A DNA stretch of 64,000 bases. Origin: Planctomycetota bacterium. GTDB taxonomy: Bacteria > Planctomycetota > SZUA-567 > H5-PLA8. Position 1 is the stretch's first letter. Each line of letters opens with the position of its first letter. The translations under genes and the position numbers were made by a program. Positions 1 to 6,907 of this stretch are shown here, piece by piece. Below the pieces are notes generated by a model. It was not told the DNA's origin. It saw nothing but the letters and a program-made list of their open reading frames with translations, and did not search any database. The stretch spans positions 1 through 64,000 of the forward strand of contig JAKLKQ010000018.1 of assembly GCA_023150555.1 (NCBI GenBank), read 5' to 3'.

Positions 1-81
1 CGCGGCTTATGGCCGCGCGCCGCCCCAGGCTACGGTCTCAACGCGCCTTCGGCGCTTTGCGAGGAAGCTGCGCGCGCGCGT

Positions 82-1989
82 TTACTCGCGGTAGACCGGC
101 AGGTAGCGGTAGTAGACTTCCAGCGAGAGGATCGCGAGGCACGTCGACATCACGCGGCTCTCGCAGTGCGATTCCTCGCCGTGGTCCCAGCTGCCGTCGA
201 CGTCGGCGGCGCTGCCGTCCTTCGGGCCGCCCTTGCGCTGGCCGTTGACGAGCGCCGGCTTCATGGCCTCGTTCCACGCCTTCCAGTGCTCGCCGCCCTT
301 CTGGAACATCAGCAGCGACGCGTAGTAGCCGTAGTAGAGGTTGTACGGATAGCCCTTCGGCAGGTTGCCCTTCAGGATCTTGTTGCAGGGGCCCAGCACG
401 CCGGGATGGTCCAGGGCCGCGCCGCCGAACATCACGCGGCACAGCGCCGCGGCGGCCATCGTCGCCCAGCCGCCGACGCCCTGCACCGCGCCGGGCTTGC
501 CACGGTACGGCATCAGCCCGCCCAGCCACTCGTAGTCCTCGATGTGCTCCTTGCCCTTGTGTTCCCCCAGGATCTGCGCGTGGTCGATCCAGCGGATCGC
601 GCCCTCGAAGGCGGCGGGATCGACCTTCAGGCCCGCGACCTTGCCCGACTTCAGCGCCAGGACGTTCCAGGCCATGATCGAAGCGTCGTTGACGCCGCCC
701 TTGGGGAAATAGTCCCAGGCCCAGCGGTCGCTCTCGTTGTTGTCGCGGTTCTGCGCGTACTCGACGCCGTCGACGGCCTTCTGCGCGGCGGTGCGCGTCC
801 CGTTCAGGCGGCTCATCGCGGCGGCCTCGCTCAGCGCCATCGTCGCGATGCCGTGGCTGTAGTTCAGGTCCACCCAGCGGCCTTCGTGCGGGGTCTTCTC
901 GCCGGTGCCTTGGTCCTTCTGGCCCTGGTGCTGCAGCAGCCAGGCGACGGCGCGGCGCACGTTCTCCTTGTACTTGCCGACCTTCTCGGTGTGGCCGGCG
1001 CCGAGGAACGCGAGCAGCGCGAAGCCGGTCATGCCGACGTCGCCGCGCATGCCGACGTGGTACTGGTTGGTCGCGCCGTGCTTCTGGTGGCTCCAGCGTC
1101 CGTCGGCTTCCTGGTGCCGAGCGAGCCACTCCAGCCCCGCGTCCACGGCCGACTCGGTCTCCTTGCCGCCGCCCTTGGCGATGGCACGCTTCAGGCGCCC
1201 GCCCGCGTTGCCCGGCCGGCCGAAGGCGCCGCTGGCGCCGCCGCCGCCCACGCCCAGGCTGCCGACGGTGCCGGTGCCGCCCAGGTCGATGTCGGAGATC
1301 GCGTCCTGGTTGCCGGCGGCGTCGTGCGCGTCGGCGTCGTTGTCGGTTTCGTTGGTGTCGGCGAACTCGACGATCTCGTGCGTGACCATCGTCTGTTCCG
1401 TGATCTCGGCGACCTCGGTGACGGCGACCTGCTTGAAGACGTCGCGCTCGACCTTCTTCTCTTCCGGCGGCTTCGGCGGCTGCTTCGCCAAATCGGTGAC
1501 GATCACGACGTCCTGCGACTTGGCCTGCATCACCACCATGCCGACCAGGAAGACGAGCAATATAAGGAGTGCGTGGAACGCGCCGCTGACGATCCACCAC
1601 GGCGCGGCGCCCATGCGAAGCTGCAACGCGGCGAGTAATCCTTCGCTGCGTCGAGAAGAGAATTCCTCCTCTTCGGATTCCGCGAGGAACGCGTCGTCGC
1701 CCGGCTGCGGCACGGCCACCGGCGTGGCCAGCTGCCCGGTGCGGCGGAGTTCCTCCAGCTTCTTCGTTGCGGTCTGGTCGAAGCCGCCGCTGATGCGGTG
1801 GCCCTGGTAGGCGCCCTGCAGCAGCGTGCAGATCTCGCGGCGCGCGTCGAGTTGCTCGCGGCAGCGCGCGCACGCGTTGAGGTGCCCTTCCAGCAGCGCC
1901 GCCGCCGCGTCGCTCATCTCGCCTTCCAGGTACGGGCGCAGCAGTTCCTGGGCGTCCTTGCAGGTGATTTCCTGGCGGAGCGTGGCCAT
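82..1989 (-). CDS. Zinc-finger anti-sigma-like membrane protein fused to a terpene-cyclase-like repeat domain
   Basis: Probable membrane regulator of the sigma factor encoded just upstream (2-bp gap, same strand). The 635-residue chain starts with an anti-sigma zinc finger: Cys10 and an H-x3-C-x2-C motif at His36, Cys40 and Cys43. One transmembrane helix lies at about 131-154, followed by a Pro/Glu/Lys-rich linker (165-185) and a Gly-rich stretch (237-265). From about 278 to the end it resembles the alpha/alpha-barrel repeats of squalene/prenyltransferase-type proteins, with QEADGRW near 293 and further hydrophobic repeats. The outer part would be extracytoplasmic. The start follows the short zinc-finger module and sits right after the sigma stop; longer in-frame extension runs antisense-like through the sigma gene. 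A short perfect hairpin (1-17) lies downstream. Anti-sigma activity is inferred from the motif and pairing. Confidence 0.85.
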   Translation of the reverse strand: MATLRQEITCKDAQELLRPYLEGEMSDAAAALLEGHLNACARCREQLDARREICTLLQGAYQGHRISGGFDQTATKKLEELRRTGQLATPVAVPQPGDDAFLAESEEEEFSSRRSEGLLAALQLRMGAAPWWIVSGAFHALLILLVFLVGMVVMQAKSQDVVIVTDLAKQPPKPPEEKKVERDVFKQVAVTEVAEITEQTMVTHEIVEFADTNETDNDADAHDAAGNQDAISDIDLGGTGTVGSLGVGGGGASGAFGRPGNAGGRLKRAIAKGGGKETESAVDAGLEWLARHQEADGRWSHQKHGATNQYHVGMRGDVGMTGFALLAFLGAGHTEKVGKYKENVRRAVAWLLQHQGQKDQGTGEKTPHEGRWVDLNYSHGIATMALSEAAAMSRLNGTRTAAQKAVDGVEYAQNRDNNESDRWAWDYFPKGGVNDASIMAWNVLALKSGKVAGLKVDPAAFEGAIRWIDHAQILGEHKGKEHIEDYEWLGGLMPYRGKPGAVQGVGGWATMAAAALCRVMFGGAALDHPGVLGPCNKILKGNLPKGYPYNLYYGYYASLLMFQKGGEHWKAWNEAMKPALVNGQRKGGPKDGSAADVDGSWDHGEESHCESRVMSTCLAILSLEVYYRYLPVYRE

Positions 1990-1991
1990 GG

Positions 1992-2606
1992 TCAGCGTTC
2001 CTGTCTCTTGAGGAGTCCGAGTTTGCGGATCAGCATCGCGTCGGCGCGGCAGAGCCTGCTGCGCACGGTCCCGCCCGGCACGCCCAGGCGGATCGCGATC
2101 TCGTCGCACGACAAGCCTTCCATGTAGCGCAGCAGCACGGCGTCGCGGAAGTTCTCGGGCAGCGACTCGACGGCCTTCATCACGTCGTCGGCGTTGACGC
2201 GCATCGAGAGCGGGTTGTTGGATGACGTGCCGCCGGGCGGCGTCGAAGCGCGCGGGCCGGAGCCGTCGGGAAGCTTCAAGGTGTCGAGTTCGCCGGTGTT
2301 CAGGCGCTGCTCGCGCGCGGACTTGCGGCGGCGCAGCAGGTCCAGCGCGTTGCGGCGGTTGATGCCGCGCAGCCACACGCCGAGTTTCTCGGGCTCGCGC
2401 AGCGTGTGCATCGACTGGAAGGCTTCGCAGAGGCTCAGCTGCGCGATGTCTTCGGCGTCGGCCTGGCTGCGCAGCATCACGTAGGCCTGGTGCACCAGGT
2501 CGGCGCGGAAGCGTTCGACGAGTTTCCAGAAGTGCTCGACCGGCACGCCGCCGGGCTGCTGGCGCATGTCGACGAGGGCCTCGATCATCTGCGCGGTGGT
2601 CTGCAC
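1992..2606 (-). CDS. ECF-type RNA polymerase sigma factor
   Basis: A 204-residue sigma-70 family factor that should direct RNA polymerase to a stress or envelope regulon. Region 2 is visible at about 30-100 (QADAEDIAQLSLCEAFQSM, then WLRGINRRNALDLLRRRK) and region 4 at about 140-195, with the helix-turn-helix CDEIAIRLGVPGGTVRSRL. A Pro/Gly/Ser-rich linker of about 30 residues separates them. Unlike the three other sigma factors in this window it has no transmembrane or C-terminal extension; instead it is followed after 2 bp by a separate zinc-finger membrane protein that probably restrains it. Upstream lies a long non-coding leader region with strong hairpins. Family assignment is firm; the regulon is unknown. 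Confidence 0.93.
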   Translation of the reverse strand: MQTTAQMIEALVDMRQQPGGVPVEHFWKLVERFRADLVHQAYVMLRSQADAEDIAQLSLCEAFQSMHTLREPEKLGVWLRGINRRNALDLLRRRKSAREQRLNTGELDTLKLPDGSGPRASTPPGGTSSNNPLSMRVNADDVMKAVESLPENFRDAVLLRYMEGLSCDEIAIRLGVPGGTVRSRLCRADAMLIRKLGLLKRQER

Positions 2607-2954
2607 GAAGCAAGTGCTCCTGGGGTGGGGAAGGGAAAACCTTCCCCCTCAATAATGTTGGCGCAGGGGGGTGGGTTTGCGCTCCTGAAATCTTGAAAAA
2701 ATTGGCGCTGCACAGGTTCTCCCTTGTGCAGCGCCAAAGTGAGCGCACATGTTCTTGGCGTGCCCGCGCGCGGCGGGCCGCTCTATTAAGGAGGCGCGGG
2801 ACTCTCGTCTTCCGGGCTTGGCCGACAGGCTGTTCTCAAGACCCAAGACGCGGGGCTCAAGACTCGATCCGCCGGCGCCGCTCGGGCGCCTTCTGCTTCA
2901 TTCAATTGTCGGGGGGAATCGTCGAGGTATGGGTGCTACGCCTGCGACTTCCTT

Positions 2955-3165
2955 TCTTTATGCAAACTTCGCACGTTGCACTCCTTTCGATAGTAGGTGG
3001 TGACGCCGGCGCCACCTTTGCGAGGTGGTCCGCACACGCAGCCCTGTGATGTACACCTTCGGGTCTTAGCCCCGGGCCTTCCCGGGACCCTCCAAGCTGG
3101 CCACTTGGCACCAGGAAAAGGAGGGGTGAACACCGCCCGCTTCCACCCTTCGCCTGATGTTGAGC
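2955..3165 (-). ncRNA. Candidate structured RNA (unassigned), possibly a leader
   Basis: Consecutive stem-loops are visible in a gene-free stretch. Pairs (plus-strand coordinates): 3125-3128 with 3131-3134; 3089-3093 with 3120-3124 enclosing 3097-3100 with 3111-3114; 3061-3065 with 3086-3090 enclosing CCCGGG 3071-3076 with 3081-3086; CCACCT 3012-3017 with AGGTGG 3023-3028; and GGTGG 2996-3000 with CCACC 3012-3016. The last two share bases 3012-3016 and exclude each other. An AT-rich island lies on the side that would be upstream for minus-strand transcription, and the sigma operon lies downstream, so the minus strand is preferred. I could not match it to RNase P RNA, tmRNA, SRP RNA, 6S RNA or a riboswitch. 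Strand and limits are guesses. Confidence 0.35.
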
Positions 3166-3184
3166 TCATTTAAGCCGTTTGGGG

Positions 3185-3270
3185 CGCAATTGTAAATAAC
3201 TATTACCAAAAATCCTAACAACTTACATAAGTAAATATCCCACATATATTTAGGTATATATTAACTTTTG
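3185..3270. promoter_or_regulatory. AT-rich island, probable promoter region
   Basis: About 85 bp of strongly AT-rich DNA in an otherwise GC-rich window, including ACATATATTTAGGTATATAT and a short palindrome CTTACATAAGTAA. It sits beyond the 3' end of the nuclease gene and upstream, on the minus strand, of the structured block and sigma operon. No hexamer pair with good spacing stands out, so a promoter role is inferred from composition and position. Together with the hairpin block and 2607-2954, where I see no gene, it fills the 2607-3339 gap. Confidence 0.35.
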
Positions 3271-3339
3271 CGGCGCGGAGCGGTTCCTGCAGCGGCGGGC
3301 GGAGCCCGGGCGCGGAGACGAACTTACGCAATGCGTATG

Positions 3340-4164
3340 TTATTGCGCGGGAGGCTTGGCCGCTTCGTGCTTGGCGCAGAGCGTGCACATCCGGCGGCCG
3401 GTGGCCACGGCTTCTTCGAGCGACGCGTAGCCGACCAGGCTCTTGGCGCCGGTGCGCGTCACGTGCGAGCAGCCGGGGCGGTGGAAGACGTCGCCGCCGG
3501 CCGAGGCGCAGTACCTCCACTCTTGAGGAAGTTCGCCCGGCGCGGGGCGTTCCAGGCCCCAGAGCCCGGCCTTCTTCTCTCGCGCTTCGCTCTCGACGGC
3601 CTTCAGCGCCTCGTAGTCGGCGGCGTCGCGGTCGAACTTCACCGCCTTGCCGAGGCCCTCGCGCACGAGGAACTCCTCGACGTCGGTCATCTTCTTGCCT
3701 TCCCCTCCGCCATCCTCCACGACCCAGACGCGCGCGACGACGCGGCCGTAGGCGTCCACGGGCGTGGAACCGAGCGCCAGGCGCACGCGCTTGCCTTCGA
3801 CCAGCGCGCGGTTGCGTTCGGTGGCGTCCACGGCCAGCGGTGCGGGGTCGATGAGGTAGCGCCCGACTTCGGGCGTGTCCACGCCGCGGTAGCGGACGTG
3901 CAGTCCGTTGGCGAGGACCAGCGTGTCGCCGTCGACGACGCGCGTGACGGTGTAGGTCTCCTGTTCGCTGAGACTCAGCGCGAGTTTCTGCGGCTGCGCG
4001 GCGGGGGCGGAAGGCCTAGAAGGCACGGCGGACGCCGGGGCGGCGGGGATTCCCGAGGCCGCGGGCGCGCTCTCGCCGGCGGCCCGCAGAGCGAACTGCG
4101 CGAGCAGCAATAGCCCGGCGCCGGCCGCCGCCGCGAGCAGGTGCGTGAAGATCGAACGGGTCAT
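3340..4164 (-). CDS. Secreted staphylococcal-nuclease-like protein with Ada-type zinc-binding tail
   Basis: A 274-residue exported thermonuclease-family (SNase, OB-fold) protein, expected to cleave DNA/RNA phosphodiester bonds in the envelope or medium. Residues 1-30 form a signal peptide or anchor. The nuclease domain spans about 70-205 with the hallmark VVDGDTLVL (76-85), HVRYRGVDTPEVG (89-101) and DAYGRVVARVWV (137-148), covering the usual Arg/Glu/Arg catalytic positions. The tail at 218-263 has YCASAGGDVFHRPGCSH and MCTLC, the Cys-rich pattern seen at the end of many bacterial SNases (Ada-like metal binding). The ATG at 4164 was chosen because it begins the signal peptide and has a GGAG ribosome site; longer frames add no plausible sequence. 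It is monocistronic. Confidence 0.88.
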   Translation of the reverse strand: MTRSIFTHLLAAAAGAGLLLLAQFALRAAGESAPAASGIPAAPASAVPSRPSAPAAQPQKLALSLSEQETYTVTRVVDGDTLVLANGLHVRYRGVDTPEVGRYLIDPAPLAVDATERNRALVEGKRVRLALGSTPVDAYGRVVARVWVVEDGGGEGKKMTDVEEFLVREGLGKAVKFDRDAADYEALKAVESEAREKKAGLWGLERPAPGELPQEWRYCASAGGDVFHRPGCSHVTRTGAKSLVGYASLEEAVATGRRMCTLCAKHEAAKPPAQ

Positions 4165-4432
4165 TATGTGATCTCCGGGGACAAAAGGGTATTGTAGCGC
4201 GGAAAACGGCAGGGGCGAGGGGCGGCGAAGCCGGTTTCGGGTCCCGAGTCCCGGGTTCTGCCATGGCGGAAGCGAATCGCGCTGCAGAGTACGGTGATCT
4301 TCTTTTGGGTTGGGAAGCAATGATTATAGGCGAACTTACCACCTGGGAGTACAATTCAACGGTGTGTATGAGTTCGTGGCTGATGTCAATTGTTCCAGAA
4401 GCGGCCGACCATCGCACAATTCGAATGTGAGA

Positions 4433-5170
4433 ATGGTTCCGCCAAAGAAACTGGGTCAGAATTGGGGAGGCATCGTGGGCCTTTTTCTGCGGTTGAACCT
4501 ATTTTATGAGGTTGAAGCGCGCGATGTGTACCGCGCGTACGAAGATTTCTATCAGCAGAGAGGCGAGAGCCTCTATCTATCGGGGACAGAGAGCAATGTC
4601 TACAAATTACATGAGCGCGAAAAAAGGTGGACCCTGCTCGAATGGAATGGCGGCTGGGAGTGGGATATCAGGCGCAAAGCTCAATTGCATGTTTCCAAAG
4701 CGTTAGGCTGCCTTGGATTCTTGATATTTGTTTACGACGGAGACTATTGGGGGTACGAGCTTTTTAAAAATGGCGAAGTCCTCGATCACTTCGTGCAATT
4801 GGAGGAAACCTCTGAAGGCTCAAACTGGTTTCCGGGTGAAACGTGCCTCGGAGACTGCAATTTGATCTCGCGGGAACTACCCTTCCTGTCGGCAGATGAT
4901 GTTGCGCCCTTCCTAATGCAAGATCCAACAGGGCTGAGATTTCCCAAGGGGCTAAGCGAAGATGAGGAAGACCTGGAGTTTGATCGCTGTTGGGCGCTTC
5001 GTGACCGTTTGAATGTGCCCGCCAGACTTGGTGGCAAATTCGGCCGGTTCGAAGAATGCGCGGTCTTGGAGTTCTTAAGTTTACTTGGCGTTCCATGGGA
5101 GATGAAGAACCATCGAATTAACTTTCCGGCTCCATGGCATCGAACGTTTCACGTTGGAACTCGGAAATGA
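4433..5170 (+). CDS. Hypothetical protein, low-GC orphan
   Basis: Unrecognised protein of about 245 residues, rich in Trp, Tyr, Phe and Asp/Glu, looking soluble and globular (for example FLIFVYDGDYWGYELF near 125-140). There is no signal peptide or transmembrane helix. Base composition is clearly lower in GC than the neighbours and codon use is relaxed, suggesting recent acquisition. The style resembles small immunity or contact-dependent accessory proteins in toxin-rich islands, but I see no toxin gene beside it. The start is uncertain: ATG 4433 is used; an in-frame TTG at 4310 would add 41 residues, and neither has a convincing ribosome site. A perfect palindrome follows 9 bp after the stop. 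Confidence 0.7.
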   Translation: MVPPKKLGQNWGGIVGLFLRLNLFYEVEARDVYRAYEDFYQQRGESLYLSGTESNVYKLHEREKRWTLLEWNGGWEWDIRRKAQLHVSKALGCLGFLIFVYDGDYWGYELFKNGEVLDHFVQLEETSEGSNWFPGETCLGDCNLISRELPFLSADDVAPFLMQDPTGLRFPKGLSEDEEDLEFDRCWALRDRLNVPARLGGKFGRFEECAVLEFLSLLGVPWEMKNHRINFPAPWHRTFHVGTRK

Positions 5171-5179
5171 ATATTATGG

Positions 5180-5198
5180 GCGAATCAAATTGATTCGC
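5180..5198. repeat. Perfect 9-bp inverted repeat with 1-nt centre
   Basis: GCGAATCAAATTGATTCGC lies just after the stop codon of the low-GC orphan gene. The arms are perfect. There is no T-run, so it is not a standard intrinsic terminator; it could be an operator, a transcript-stabilising hairpin or an insertion scar. Confidence 0.5.
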
Positions 5199-5524
5199 AG
5201 AAATCTCTACGCGGCTTCGCGAACGGTCGAACTTCAATCGCAAACAGAAGGGTATCTCGTCTGCGTAGGGAGCGTGCCTCTTGTGGCCTTCGGCCACCCA
5301 CCCCTGCGGGGCGGGCCACCCAGAGAGCACGGTTCTGAGTTTCGGGTCTTGAAGTCGCGGCAGCATCCCGCAAGTCTGAACATCCCCAGGATGCTTCTTG
5401 TCGCGTCACTGCGTGCCGCGACCCGGACGTGGTGACGTCCGGGCCAACCCCATAGAAAGTCTCTGTAAACCTCTGTGTTCTCTGTGCCTCTGCGTTGAAG
5501 TCGTTCCGGAAACAGGAAACGGAA
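5199..5524. other. Gene-free spacer with hairpins and a dispersed repeat
   Basis: No credible gene is visible. The spacer holds a perfect hairpin GTGGCC-TTC-GGCCAC at 5283-5297 followed by further GC-rich inverted bases. At 5456-5502 there is a CTCTGTG-type repeat (CCTCTGTGTTCTCTGTGCC) that recurs at 59587-59637. Short frames here on the minus strand give a NAEAQRTQR-like peptide, which I regard as a translation of this repeat and not a gene. Confidence 0.5.
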
Positions 5525-6904
5525 TCAGTCCGGGCTGAGCATGGCCGGGGTGCGGCGGTGGAAGGCCAGGACGCGTTCGCGCAGCTCATCGGCGAGGTTC
5601 GCCTGTTGGTGCGCCTTGGCGAGGTTGTTCGTCTGCCAGGGGTCGGTGCGGTTGTCCCAGAACTGGTAGCGCTCGTCCTTGACGGCGCGTTGGTCGAGGC
5701 GCTTCTCCGCAGTGTCCATCAGGATGCCGTAGGTGTGCGAGGGCGTGCGGATGCCGATGGCGCCGGTACTGGACTCGATGTACGCGGCGTTCTCGCCCAC
5801 GGTCTGGGCCTCGCCGCGCAGGATCGCCGAGCGGTCGATGCCCTGCACGCACTCGGGCACGGCGACGCCGGCGTAGCCCAGCAGCGTGGGCATCAGGTCG
5901 ACGATGGACATCACCTGTTCGCGGTTGACCTTGCCCTTTGGGACGCCCGGCCCGGCGAAGATCATCGGCACGCGGATGGATTCCTCGGTCAGCTGCGACT
6001 TGCCGAAGAGCCCGTGGCTGCCCAGGTTGTCGCCGTGGTCGCTGGTGAAGACGACGATGGTGTCCTCGTCCAGGCCGCTGGCGCGCAGGTTCCGCATCAT
6101 CGCGCCGACGAGGTCGTCGACCCAGGCGGTCGCGCCGTAGTAGAGCGCCGTCAGCGAACGCAGGTCGAAGCCGTCGGGCAATTTCTCGGTGTGCGGCTGG
6201 TGGCACTGGTAGTAGAGGAAGTCCCACAGGTAGATCTTGAAGCAGTGCTCGTCGTAGGTCATCTGCCCATCCTTGAACGCGTTGGCGCGGATGGAGACGT
6301 CGCCCGGCTTGTACATCGTGAGGTACTTTTCCGGCGCGTCGTCGACGGGCATGTGCGGCGGCGAGATGTTGTAGTAGAGGAAGAAGGGCTTGCCTTCCGC
6401 CTTGCGTTCGCCGAAGAACCTCGCCACGCGGTCGCGTTCGTACTCGGGCGCGAAGCCGGGCGCTTCGTAGCCTTCGCCCCAGTTCTCGAAGAAGGTCTGG
6501 TGCGTATGGCGGTGGCTGTGGTGCGGGAAGCAGCTTTCGTCGAAGCCCACCGCGTTGGGATGCGGGTGGACGTGCCACTTGCCGATCAGCGCGGTGTGGT
6601 AGCCGGCTGCGCGGAAGGCTTCAGGCATCGTCGTATCTTTCAGGCGCACGCGTTCGCGGCTGGGTGGCGTGCCGGCCTGGTTGCCCAGGGTGCCCGTGCA
6701 GGTGCGGCAGTACTGGCCGCTGAGCAGGATCGAACGCGACGGGGTGCAGACGGGGTTGTTGGGGCAGGCGGTCTCGAAGCGCAGGCCGTTTTGGGCCAGC
6801 GCGTCGATGTGCGGCGTGTGGATTACTTTGTTTCCGTAGCAGCCGACCTCGAACGCGCGCAGTTCGTCGCATTGGCAGACGACCACGTTGGGCTGCTTCG
6901 CCAT
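5525..6904 (-). CDS. Type I sulfatase (arylsulfatase family)
   Basis: A 459-residue alkaline-phosphatase-superfamily sulfatase that should hydrolyse a sulfate ester, probably on a polysaccharide fragment. The formylglycine motif is CTPSR at 53-57, with Cys53 as the residue to be oxidised by a maturing enzyme. Metal and substrate residues follow the family: QCDELR near 11-16, GKWHVHPHP near 108-116 and FTSDHGDNLGSHG near 288-300. No signal peptide is seen, so it probably acts in the cytoplasm. Its start lies 3 bp after the stop of the heparinase-like gene, so the pair is almost certainly cotranscribed and translationally coupled. The exact substrate cannot be read from sequence. Confidence 0.93.
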   Translation of the reverse strand: MAKQPNVVVCQCDELRAFEVGCYGNKVIHTPHIDALAQNGLRFETACPNNPVCTPSRSILLSGQYCRTCTGTLGNQAGTPPSRERVRLKDTTMPEAFRAAGYHTALIGKWHVHPHPNAVGFDESCFPHHSHRHTHQTFFENWGEGYEAPGFAPEYERDRVARFFGERKAEGKPFFLYYNISPPHMPVDDAPEKYLTMYKPGDVSIRANAFKDGQMTYDEHCFKIYLWDFLYYQCHQPHTEKLPDGFDLRSLTALYYGATAWVDDLVGAMMRNLRASGLDEDTIVVFTSDHGDNLGSHGLFGKSQLTEESIRVPMIFAGPGVPKGKVNREQVMSIVDLMPTLLGYAGVAVPECVQGIDRSAILRGEAQTVGENAAYIESSTGAIGIRTPSHTYGILMDTAEKRLDQRAVKDERYQFWDNRTDPWQTNNLAKAHQQANLADELRERVLAFHRRTPAMLSPD

Positions 6905-6907
6905 TCG

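Noticed and set aside
2955-3060. Resemblance of part of the structured block (CACAGGGC, then CGCAAAG...CCGG on the minus strand) to a c-di-GMP class I riboswitch
   Set aside because: The conserved second half of that riboswitch (GGTAGGTAGCGGGGTTACC-like) is absent, so the match is probably chance.
5185-5589. Minus-strand frame containing NAEAQRTQR-like sequence
   Set aside because: It is the translation of the dispersed CTCTGTG repeat and overlaps the sulfatase end.
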